Source: UBA1672 sp964015995
Lineage (GTDB): Bacteria > Pseudomonadota > Alphaproteobacteria > Micavibrionales > Micavibrionaceae
Direction of reading: 5' to 3'
DNA: 7,203 nucleotides
NCBI GenBank assembly: GCA_964015995.1
Contig: CAXHFH010000106.1
Location: 1-7,203, forward strand
Below the pieces are notes generated by a model. The model ran no database searches and had not been told where the DNA came from. It worked only from the letters and a program-made list of their open reading frames with translations. Every line of letters starts with the position of its first letter. Position 1 is the stretch's first letter. The position numbers and the translations under genes were made by a program. Below, in pieces: positions 1-5,560 of this stretch.

Positions 1-416
1 CAGAAACATGGATCAATGACCAAATCATCGATGCTTATTGCAAGCTCCACGCGCTCGGTCATGTGCATTCGGTGGAATGTTGGCAGGATGATACATTGGT
101 CGGTGGGCTTTACGGCGTTGCGATTGGCGGCGTTTTTTGCGGGGAAAGCATGTTTTCACATCAAACAGATACCAGTAAAGTTGCGCTCGTGCATTTGGCG
201 GCGCGCCTGCATCATGCGGGGTATGACATTCTCGATACGCAATTCACAAATTCGCATCTGGAACAATTCGGCGTGTATGAGATAGCGCATAAAGAATACG
301 TGGCATTGCTTGAACCCGCCCTACACAAAGAATGCGTTTTTGATTTCACGGATGTCTCAGAGCGTGATTTGATCACGGCGTATTTTGATATGCAGGATCA
401 CTCCAACAAATCCTGA
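1..416 (+). CDS. aat: Leucyl/phenylalanyl-tRNA--protein transferase, C-terminal part (5' end outside window)
   Basis: Aat moves Leu or Phe from aminoacyl-tRNA to the N-terminal Lys or Arg of a protein in the cytoplasm, creating an N-degron read by ClpS/ClpAP. The reading frame begins with the complete codon at base 3 (ETWIND...) and runs to TGA at 414-416, giving 137 visible residues. It matches the Aat C-terminal domain: GHVHSVE..., then VGGLYGVAIGG, then the FCGESMFS motif (Glu codon at 144-146), then the LDTQ motif (Asp codon 234-236, Gln codon 240-242). These correspond to E. coli Glu156, Asp186 and Gln188 of the active site, so the visible half looks intact and functional. The N-terminal half and the start codon lie left of the window. 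Its 3' end overlaps the convergent DUF2155 gene by 19 bases, leaving no room for an intergenic terminator. Clustering of aat with clpS and clpA in the same window fits the shared pathway. Confidence 0.95.
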   Translation, partial: ETWINDQIIDAYCKLHALGHVHSVECWQDDTLVGGLYGVAIGGVFCGESMFSHQTDTSKVALVHLAARLHHAGYDILDTQFTNSHLEQFGVYEIAHKEYVALLEPALHKECVFDFTDVSERDLITAYFDMQDHSNKS

Positions 417-913
417 TTATCGGCATCGTTGGGGTCGCTATCTTTTTCTGCTGATCCGTCCTTCGTTGCCTCGTTCTCGGCTTTGGGTTTGTCGTAATCC
501 AGACAATCCAGAACCCAGACATCGTAAATCGGGTGATCCATGGGCGATAGACCGGGGGAGGAGGCAAACATCCAACCACTGAAAACCCAATCGGCGTTAT
601 CGTCTGTATCGACTTCCCAAATTTGCAGGAAAGCCGCAGATTCAGGCTCATCAATGGGGGAGGATTTCTGACAGCTTTGCACGCGAATATAAAGCGGGCC
701 AAAGCGCAGCGTGCTGCCGACCTTTGCGTCGAACGTCATGGTGCGCGCCGTGCCTTTATCCAAGGATTGTAGTTTCACGCGCGGATATTCTGTCATCTCA
801 CGCGCATGCGCACTGGTGGAGTGGAAAGAGAAAGCGGTGAGAAAAGATATACCTGTAATCAGGAGCTTACTTTTCTTCTTTGTCGCCTTGCATACTGAAA
901 ATAAATTGGCCAA
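398..913 (-). CDS. Exported DUF2155-domain protein
   Basis: This is a 171-residue protein of the DUF2155 family, which is typical of alphaproteobacteria and has no established function. Residues 1-37 form a signal peptide: a basic stretch (KATKKKSK), a hydrophobic core (LLITGISFLTAFSF) and a cleavage site after SAHA. The mature part carries the family landmarks LQSLDKGTARTMTF (48-61), a Cys at 81, PESAAFLQIWEV (90-101), and FSGWMFASSPGLSPMDHPIYDVWVLDC (111-137). Cys81 and Cys137 could form a disulfide in the periplasm. The tail from about 141 is acidic and looks disordered. The start is TTG at 911-913, with GGAG seven bases upstream. No ATG or GTG lies between it and the hydrophobic core, and the signal peptide needs this region. 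The start lies inside mlaD, giving a 47-base overlap that suggests co-transcription and translational coupling. The stop (TGA, 398-400) lies inside the convergent aat gene. The family match is confident; a periplasmic or envelope role is inferred from export and from the MlaD neighbour. Confidence 0.9.
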   Translation of the reverse strand: MANLFSVCKATKKKSKLLITGISFLTAFSFHSTSAHAREMTEYPRVKLQSLDKGTARTMTFDAKVGSTLRFGPLYIRVQSCQKSSPIDEPESAAFLQIWEVDTDDNADWVFSGWMFASSPGLSPMDHPIYDVWVLDCLDYDKPKAENEATKDGSAEKDSDPNDADNQDLLE

Positions 914-1325
914 GAAGTTGCTCCAGATTTTGAGGGGCTTGGGTGTATTGAATATTGCCGCCCGGTTCGATCATGTCTTCTTCCGCGCCGGGTTCAAGGG
1001 CGAGATACTGACCACCAAGCAAGCTTTCGCTGCTGATTAATGCGGCTGTGTCTGTTGGTAAATGATGTCCGTTACGGATGTTCATATGGACGCGCGCAAG
1101 GTAGGTGTCAGGCATAAGTTCAACTGAGGAGACCGTGCCGACTTTAACGCCGCTGATCTGGATAACATCGCCCGGTTTAAGGCCGCCAACACTTGAGAAA
1201 TCAGCCGTGATATTATAGCCATCTGTCGTGGCGATATCGGCAGTTTTAACACTGTATGCTAGAAACAGGCCTGCGGCTATAAGGACAACGGCACCTAAAA
1301 TTGTTTCTGCGATACTGCGTTTCAT
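867..1325 (-). CDS. mlaD: MlaD-type MCE-domain lipid transport protein
   Basis: This is a 152-residue MCE protein of the MlaD type, the inner-membrane-anchored substrate-binding subunit of the MlaFEDB phospholipid transporter that helps maintain outer-membrane lipid asymmetry. It has one N-terminal membrane anchor (about residues 8-25, ETILGAVVLIAAGLFLAYS). An MCE domain follows at about 36-113: YNITADFSSVGGLKPGDVIQISGVKVGTV, and later the diagnostic SLLGGQYLALEPG (101-113). The C-terminal helix NLEQLLGQFIFS (133-144) matches the usual pore-forming helix of MlaD. The length is normal for the family. The start is ATG at 1323-1325, with a modest AAGAG Shine-Dalgarno-like stretch just upstream. 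MlaE, MlaF and MlaB partners are not in the window, so this is an mlaD separated from its transporter genes. It lies 103 bases downstream of the NDUFA12 gene, and its last 47 bases overlap the DUF2155 gene in another frame. Confidence 0.95.
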   Translation of the reverse strand: MKRSIAETILGAVVLIAAGLFLAYSVKTADIATTDGYNITADFSSVGGLKPGDVIQISGVKVGTVSSVELMPDTYLARVHMNIRNGHHLPTDTAALISSESLLGGQYLALEPGAEEDMIEPGGNIQYTQAPQNLEQLLGQFIFSMQGDKEEK

Positions 1326-1428
1326 GTTGTTTCTCTTACGTTTGTTGTCAATCCAATATCAGAGTTAGCATGTGTTGTCATTCGGGTAAAGTATATAGCC
1401 TTTAGCATACAAACTTATCTGTTTATCC

Positions 1429-1824
1429 CTAATCCGCGGGCGTCCATGCCTCGTAATCACCAGTCGCTTTGTCGCGTTTTCCACCAGATAAAATGTGTCC
1501 GGGTGGGCGGTAAGCTTTGTTCGTGCCTGTCATGTTTGGCTTATGCGGCTTTTGCCATGGGCGGCGGAAGGATTCCCTTGATTCATCGGGCACAGTGTTT
1601 GTTTGGTGATGCAGCCAGCCATGCCATTCCGGCGGAACTTTACTGGCCTCGGGCGTGCCTTTATACATGACCCAACGTCTTGGGCGTTTATAGCCTTTTC
1701 TGGCTGGTGCTTCGTAATATGTATTGCCTGCGGTGTCGACGCCGATTTTTTTACCGCGTGATGTCATCGTGAACAGTGATATATGCGCCGGAGATAAAAC
1801 GCCTAAAAAACTAAAAAATCCCAT
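1429..1824 (-). CDS. NADH:ubiquinone oxidoreductase subunit NDUFA12 family protein
   Basis: This is a 131-residue homologue of mitochondrial complex I accessory subunit NDUFA12 (B17.2). In alphaproteobacteria this protein is a supernumerary subunit of NADH:ubiquinone oxidoreductase on the peripheral arm. Family landmarks appear in order: IGVDTAGNTYYE (27-38), RRWVMYKG (49-56), VPPEWHGWLHH (63-73), KPHKPNMTGT (92-101), AYRPPGHIL (104-112) and a terminal YEAWTP (124-129). There is no signal peptide or membrane segment, as expected for a peripheral cytoplasmic-side subunit. The start is ATG at 1822-1824, with AAGGA about 11 bases upstream. The core nuo genes are not in the window, which is usual because this gene is typically unlinked to the nuo operon in alphaproteobacteria. 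The protein is strong evidence for the alphaproteobacterial origin of the window. The gene is first in a minus-strand set with mlaD and the DUF2155 gene. Confidence 0.95.
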   Translation of the reverse strand: MGFFSFLGVLSPAHISLFTMTSRGKKIGVDTAGNTYYEAPARKGYKRPRRWVMYKGTPEASKVPPEWHGWLHHQTNTVPDESRESFRRPWQKPHKPNMTGTNKAYRPPGHILSGGKRDKATGDYEAWTPAD

Positions 1825-1851
1825 TATTCCGCGTATCCTTTAAAATTATGC

Positions 1852-1880
1852 TTTACGGATCTGTATTTGTTTCCGATTAT
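1852..1880 (+). promoter_or_regulatory. Candidate promoter for the RidA-family gene
   Basis: TTTACG at 1852-1857 and GATTAT at 1875-1880 are separated by 17 bases, each matching four of six consensus positions. Transcription would begin near 1887, giving a leader of about 28 bases before the chosen ATG at 1915. It would exclude the in-frame upstream starts at 1867 and 1879. The match is weak but well spaced. Confidence 0.3.
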
Positions 1881-1905
1881 GGCAGAGCTTCATATAAACG
1901 GAAAG
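1876..1905 (-). promoter_or_regulatory. Candidate promoter for the NDUFA12 gene
   Basis: On the minus strand, TTTCCG at 1899-1904 precedes CATAAT at 1876-1881 by 17 bases. The -10 is extended by TG one base upstream (TGCCATAAT). The -10 matches five of six consensus positions and the -35 three of six. Transcription would begin near 1869, about 45 bases before the ATG. The -10 lies on top of the oppositely directed candidate for the ridA-like gene. This is a prediction from consensus matching only. Confidence 0.3.
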
Positions 1906-1914
1906 GCAAAACGT

Positions 1915-2376
1915 ATGACACTCAGTGCAAAACTTCAAGAGCTAGGTTTAGAACTTCCTGCCGTGGCAGCTCCAGCGGCAAATTATGTGCCCTATGTGAT
2001 TTCAGGGAACACAGTTTACGTGTCTGGGCAAATTCCTTTCTTGAATGGTGAGAAAATGCATTTAGGCCGCGTTGGTGATGATTTGAATGAAGAGGATGGC
2101 GCCGCGGCGGCACAGGCTTGTGCGCTCAATATTCTTGCGCAGGTCAATGAAGCAGTTGATGGTGATTGGTCACGCGTTAAACGCTGCGTTAAGTTGGGCG
2201 GGTTTGTAAATTGTACACCTGACTTTACCAACCAACCTGTCGTCATTAATGGAGCATCTAATCTAATCGCCGATGTTATGGGCGATGCAGGTAAACATGC
2301 ACGATTTGCTGTTGGTGCGCCGTCATTGCCGCTTGGTGTGGCGGTTGAAATTGATGCAGTTTTTGAGATAGGCTAA
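1915..2376 (+). CDS. RidA-family (YjgF/YER057c/UK114) protein, long subgroup
   Basis: This is a 153-residue member of the RidA/YjgF superfamily. These are small trimeric cytoplasmic proteins; the RidA branch hydrolyses reactive enamine/imine intermediates made by PLP enzymes. The order of landmarks is AANYVPYVISGNTVYVSGQIP (21-41), the helical AAAAQACALNILAQVNEAV (63-81), VKRCVKLGGFVNC (88-100) and HARFAVGAPSLPLGVAVEIDAVFEI (128-152). Arg130 sits where RidA proteins carry the catalytic, carboxylate-binding Arg, and Glu145 matches the conserved Glu of the last strand. The length and the extra N-terminal helix fit the roughly 150-residue subgroup rather than canonical 128-residue RidA, so deaminase activity is not assured. 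The start is ATG at 1915, with GGAAAGG eight bases upstream. An in-frame TTG at 1867 and ATG at 1879 lack a good ribosome binding site and would add residues not typical of the subgroup. The stop overlaps the next gene as TAATG. Confidence 0.9.
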   Translation: MTLSAKLQELGLELPAVAAPAANYVPYVISGNTVYVSGQIPFLNGEKMHLGRVGDDLNEEDGAAAAQACALNILAQVNEAVDGDWSRVKRCVKLGGFVNCTPDFTNQPVVINGASNLIADVMGDAGKHARFAVGAPSLPLGVAVEIDAVFEIG

Positions 2377-3095
2377 TGGATATGAAATATGTATGGCTTT
2401 TGTTAATTTTGTTCGCGCCACGCGTTGGATATGCCGATATTCCGACATTGACGGAAGAGCAACGCGTTTTCATTGAAGATTATGTTGAAGCTGCTGAGCA
2501 AAAAAGCGACGATTTATATTGGGGTATGGTTCATCCTGAATCGCGTGCTTGCATGTCTGAATCGTTTAAAAAATTCGTCATACAAAATTTTATGAAAAAA
2601 GCAGATAACGTTCGTTACGTCGATTATGAAGGCGTTCGGATTGAGCCGGCAAATTTACAGGTTTTGGAAAAGCAAGTAAGCCATCTTTATCGTAAGCGTG
2701 CTTATTTATCGGTGCAGCCGAATTATATGCTTGAATCCCAAATATCTGTTCAAAGCGTAGATCAAAACACATGTACGCTGAAGCCAAAAAATTATAGGTT
2801 TTCGGTGCCTGTCGCGTTTCATGAGGGTAAGTGGTACGAGGTTATGCCCTGTGGGCGCGATGACTTAGAGGTTTTTCTAAAAAAGCAGCTTGCGGCGCGC
2901 GCGGAACAAAAAAGACGCGTTGATGAGCTTTATGATTCTGTCCCGCAAAGTTTTTGGGATGAGTTAGAGCCTGTTTTGATAGAAGATCATGATGCCGCCA
3001 AGGCGATCAAACGTCTGGAAGAAATTCGCGGGTTTTCACTCTCAGAAGCTAAGGCTGTGATTGGTGTAAGATGTGAAAAGCTTAACAGAAAATAA
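2376..3095 (+). CDS. Unrecognised exported protein with an L7/L12-like C-terminal motif
   Basis: This is a 239-residue protein that I do not recognise. Residues 1-20 look like a signal peptide: Lys4, the hydrophobic core VWLLLILFAP and a cleavage site after GYA, giving a mature N-terminus DIPTLTEE. The mature part is mixed helical and charged. It contains four cysteines (59, 133, 159, 233), a Tyr-rich stretch (residues 105-117) and a KWYEVMPCGRDDLEVFLKKQ segment (152-171) after a likely beta region (RFSVPVAFHEG). A Lys/Arg/Glu-rich helix follows (168-185). The end, AAKAIKRLEEIRGFSLSEAKAV (207-228), has the pattern IK-x(6)-G-x-x-L-x-EAK found in the ribosomal L7/L12 C-terminal domain. The ATG at 2376 overlaps the preceding stop by one base, so translation is probably coupled to the RidA-family gene. 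An ATG two codons later (2382) is a possible alternative start. It converges with clpA after 11 bases. It is probably periplasmic, but no function is assigned. Confidence 0.8.
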   Translation: MDMKYVWLLLILFAPRVGYADIPTLTEEQRVFIEDYVEAAEQKSDDLYWGMVHPESRACMSESFKKFVIQNFMKKADNVRYVDYEGVRIEPANLQVLEKQVSHLYRKRAYLSVQPNYMLESQISVQSVDQNTCTLKPKNYRFSVPVAFHEGKWYEVMPCGRDDLEVFLKKQLAARAEQKRRVDELYDSVPQSFWDELEPVLIEDHDAAKAIKRLEEIRGFSLSEAKAVIGVRCEKLNRK

Positions 3096-3126
3096 CGCTA
3101 TACTGGTTATTTAACTTTCTGTTTTT
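3086..3126 (+). terminator. Weak candidate terminator for the ridA-like operon, running into clpA
   Basis: AAATAAC (3090-3096) can pair with GTTATTT (3106-3112) around a nine-base loop. The outer CAGA (3086-3089) can pair with TCTG (3118-3121) across a five-base bulge, and five T residues follow at 3122-3126. The stem is AT-rich, so stability is doubtful. The 3' half and the T tract lie within the convergent clpA coding region. No comparable T tract follows on the minus strand, so it would serve only the plus-strand pair. Confidence 0.3.
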
Positions 3127-5407
3127 CTTGCATCTTTTTGCGCCGTTTCTTCGGGTTGTCTTCTTCGTAGGCAAAGGTCAGTTCATCACCATCGTAATCA
3201 ATGGTTACAGCGCCGCCTTTTTCAAGTTTTCCGAATAAAATTTCCTCAGCCAGTGGGCGTTTGATTTTTTCTTGAATAATCCGTCCAAGCGGGCGTGCGC
3301 CCATGGTGACGTCATAGCCTTCCTTTGCAAGATATTTACGTGCCTTGCTGCTGAGTTCAATCGTTACATTTTTATCTGAAAGCTGTGCTTCGAGTTGGAG
3401 GATAAACTTATCAACCACACGCTCGACTGTTTTGGGTTTTAGATTCTGGAAGGGGACAATCGCATCTAAGCGGTTACGAAATTCCGGCGTGAATGTCTTA
3501 GTGATGGCATCATTATTGGCATAATCCATATCACCGACTTCACGGCCAAAGCCAATTGGGGTTTTCGCCATATCGGACGCACCTGCATTGGTTGTCATGA
3601 TTAAAATGACGTTACGAAAATCAATTGTTTTGCCGTTATTATCGGTTAGCTTACCGTAATCCATAACCTGCAGAAGGATGTTGAACAAATCGGGGTGCGC
3701 CTTTTCAATTTCATCGAGCAACAGGACACAATGTGGGTGTTGGTCTACCTTATCGGTCATCAAACCGCCTTGTTCAAACCCAACATAGCCGGGCGGTGTA
3801 CCAATTAAACGCGACACTGAATGACGTTCCATATATTCAGACATATCAAACCGCAATAATTCCACGCCCATTGATTTAGATAGTTGCCGCGCAACCTCTG
3901 TTTTACCGACGCCAGTTGGCCCTGAAAATAAATATGAGCCGATAGGCTTTTCAGAATCGCGCAGTCCTGCGCGTGCCATCTTCACTGAATCACAAAGTGT
4001 ATCAATTGCGATATCTTGATCATAAACAAGGGTTTTCAAATCACGTTCTAAGCTTTGCAACGCTTCGCGATCATTTTTATTCATGCTTGTTGATGGGATA
4101 CGGGCAATGGCGGCAATCACACCTTCAATGTCTTTATGGCCGATTGTTTTTTTACGTTGACCCTCAGGTACAAGCATTTGCGCTGCGCCGACCTCGTCAA
4201 TAATGTCGATGGCTTTGTCCGGCAATTTGCGCTCGCCGATATATTTTGCGGATAGTTCCACGGCAGATTTAAGCGCACTTTTCGTGTATTTAACATTGTG
4301 GTGTTTTTCGTAGTAAGGCTGAAGACCTTCAAGGATTTTTATTGTGTCCTCGATGCTTGGCTCCGGCACATCAATTTTTTGGAAACGACGCACAAGCGCA
4401 CGATCTTTTTCAAAGTGATTTCGGTATTCCTTGTAAGTTGTAGAACCGATACAACGCAATGAACCGTTCGATAGGGCGGGCTTCAAAAGGTTTGAGGCAT
4501 CCATCGCCCCGCCGCTGGTTGCGCCTGCGCCGATAATTGTATGAATTTCATCAATGAACAAAACGGATTCAGGGATGTTTTCCAGTTCAGCCAGTACGGC
4601 TTTCAGGCGTTCTTCAAAATCACCGCGATATCGTGTGCCCGCGAGTAATGCACCCATATCAAGGGAGTAAATCACCGCATCGTGTAATACTTCGGGGACT
4701 TCTTTTTCAATAATGCGCTTGGCGAGGCCTTCTGCGATAGCAGTCTTTCCTACGCCCGGATCACCAACATAAAGCGGGTTATTCTTTGAGCGGCGGCACA
4801 GAATTTGAATTGTGCGCTCAACTTCTTGTTCGCGCCCGATAAGCGGGTCAATGCCACCATCTGCGGCCTTTTGATTTAAATCTGTGCAATAAGCGTCTAA
4901 GGCCTCTTTACCGGCCTTCACTTCTTTTTCTTCTTCTACGCCTTGCGGTGTTTTGGTGGGGTCGTCCTGAGAGGCGACTTTCGCAATACCGTGCGATATG
5001 TAGTTCACCGCATCAAAACGCGTCATATCACGTTCTTGTAGGGTGAAAACGGCGTGGCTTTCGCGTTCTGAAAACAATGCAACCAAAACATTGGCGCCCG
5101 TAACCTCTTCGCGTCCTGACGATTGCACGTGAATGGCCGCGCGCTGAAGAACGCGTTGAAACGCATTGGTGGGTTTTGATTCATCAATATCCTTGTTGAT
5201 TAAACTGCTGAGGTCATTTTCGATGTAATGCAAAAGTGCGGAGGATAAATCATCCAGATCAATGCCGCAGGAACGCAAAACCGCCATAGCATCCTGATCA
5301 CTGGCAAGTGCCAGTAATAAGTGCTCTAGCGTGGCATATTCGTGGTGCTTTTCATTGGCGATGGCCAAGGCACGATGTAATGTTTGTTCCAAATTACGTG
5401 AAAGCAT
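3107..5407 (-). CDS. clpA: ATP-dependent Clp protease ATP-binding subunit ClpA
   Basis: ClpA is the hexameric AAA+ unfoldase that partners ClpP and receives N-degron substrates through ClpS. The 766 residues carry the full architecture. The Clp N-domain (1 to about 145, LEHLLLALASD...) binds ClpS. After a charged linker comes D1, with Walker A GDPGVGKT (215-222), pore loop GTRYRGDFEER (257-267), Walker B VLFIDE (282-287) and arginines at 340-341. D2 has Walker A GPTGVGKT (496-503), pore loop GTPPGYVG (536-543), Walker B VLLLDE (561-566), Arg finger region FRNRLD (643-648) and sensor 2 GARPLGR (703-709). IGF at 618-620 is the loop that docks on ClpP. There is no ClpB-type middle domain. The C-terminus is a very basic tail (751-766, KKRRKKMQEKQK). 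The ATG is at 5405-5407, with AGGA about nine bases upstream. A terminator after amtB and a candidate promoter imply independent transcription. clpS lies about 1.6 kb away, beyond amtB. Confidence 0.98.
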   Translation of the reverse strand: MLSRNLEQTLHRALAIANEKHHEYATLEHLLLALASDQDAMAVLRSCGIDLDDLSSALLHYIENDLSSLINKDIDESKPTNAFQRVLQRAAIHVQSSGREEVTGANVLVALFSERESHAVFTLQERDMTRFDAVNYISHGIAKVASQDDPTKTPQGVEEEKEVKAGKEALDAYCTDLNQKAADGGIDPLIGREQEVERTIQILCRRSKNNPLYVGDPGVGKTAIAEGLAKRIIEKEVPEVLHDAVIYSLDMGALLAGTRYRGDFEERLKAVLAELENIPESVLFIDEIHTIIGAGATSGGAMDASNLLKPALSNGSLRCIGSTTYKEYRNHFEKDRALVRRFQKIDVPEPSIEDTIKILEGLQPYYEKHHNVKYTKSALKSAVELSAKYIGERKLPDKAIDIIDEVGAAQMLVPEGQRKKTIGHKDIEGVIAAIARIPSTSMNKNDREALQSLERDLKTLVYDQDIAIDTLCDSVKMARAGLRDSEKPIGSYLFSGPTGVGKTEVARQLSKSMGVELLRFDMSEYMERHSVSRLIGTPPGYVGFEQGGLMTDKVDQHPHCVLLLDEIEKAHPDLFNILLQVMDYGKLTDNNGKTIDFRNVILIMTTNAGASDMAKTPIGFGREVGDMDYANNDAITKTFTPEFRNRLDAIVPFQNLKPKTVERVVDKFILQLEAQLSDKNVTIELSSKARKYLAKEGYDVTMGARPLGRIIQEKIKRPLAEEILFGKLEKGGAVTIDYDGDELTFAYEEDNPKKRRKKMQEKQKVK

Positions 5408-5452
5408 GGATGGATATCCTATAATTTATGTTAAGTGCAGCAGAATAGAGAC

Positions 5453-5461
5453 ATTCTAGCA
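5453..5461 (-). promoter_or_regulatory. Candidate extended -10 promoter of clpA
   Basis: On the minus strand the sequence TGCTAGAAT has a -10 hexamer TAGAAT (five of six consensus positions, 5453-5458), preceded by TG as in extended -10 promoters. No good -35 stands 16-18 bases upstream. Transcription would start near 5446, about 40 bases before the clpA ATG and downstream of the amtB terminator. This is a consensus-based prediction. Confidence 0.4.
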
Positions 5462-5487
5462 CAGTCTTTTTTACCATGCTATGTCTT

Positions 5488-5525
5488 CAAGAAAAGTTAA
5501 GAGCGTAAATTTTACGCTCTTAACT
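5488..5525 (-). terminator. Rho-independent terminator of amtB
   Basis: Positions 5495-5509 and 5511-5525 form a perfect 15-base inverted repeat (AGTTAAGAGCGTAAA and its complement) around one central base. In RNA this gives a long stem with a small AU loop. On the minus strand the stem is followed directly by TTTTCTT. It begins 36 bases past the amtB stop codon and precedes the clpA promoter region, so it should separate amtB from clpA transcription. On the plus strand the stem is followed by CCCC rather than T, so it acts in one direction. Confidence 0.85.
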
Positions 5526-5560
5526 CCCCTGCTGAACAAGTTTGTGTGTGGAGGGAAATA

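Noticed and set aside
373..702. Open frame of about 109 codons on the minus strand overlapping the DUF2155 gene.
   Set aside because: Proline- and arginine-rich translation with no recognisable domain; it is an out-of-frame reading of the DUF2155 gene, which has clear family motifs.
711..1040. Open frame of about 109 codons on the plus strand across the mlaD/DUF2155 junction.
   Set aside because: Antisense to two well-supported genes, no family resemblance and no convincing ribosome binding site.
1326..1428. Separate promoter for mlaD in the 103-base gap (a GCTATATAC stretch near 1391-1399 on the minus strand).
   Set aside because: The -10-like stretch is good, but no acceptable -35 was found; a TTGACA closer to the gene would place the -10 on the start codon. 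Evidence is too thin to list.
1867..1914. Longer N-terminus for the RidA-family protein starting at TTG 1867 or ATG 1879.
   Set aside because: Neither has a good ribosome binding site, and the ATG at 1915 has GGAAAGG at suitable spacing and gives the usual subgroup length.
5470..5492. Heat-shock (sigma-32-like) promoter for clpA suggested by CTTGAA on the minus strand.
   Set aside because: No matching heat-shock -10 element lies at the needed distance, and part of the motif is the T tract of the amtB terminator.
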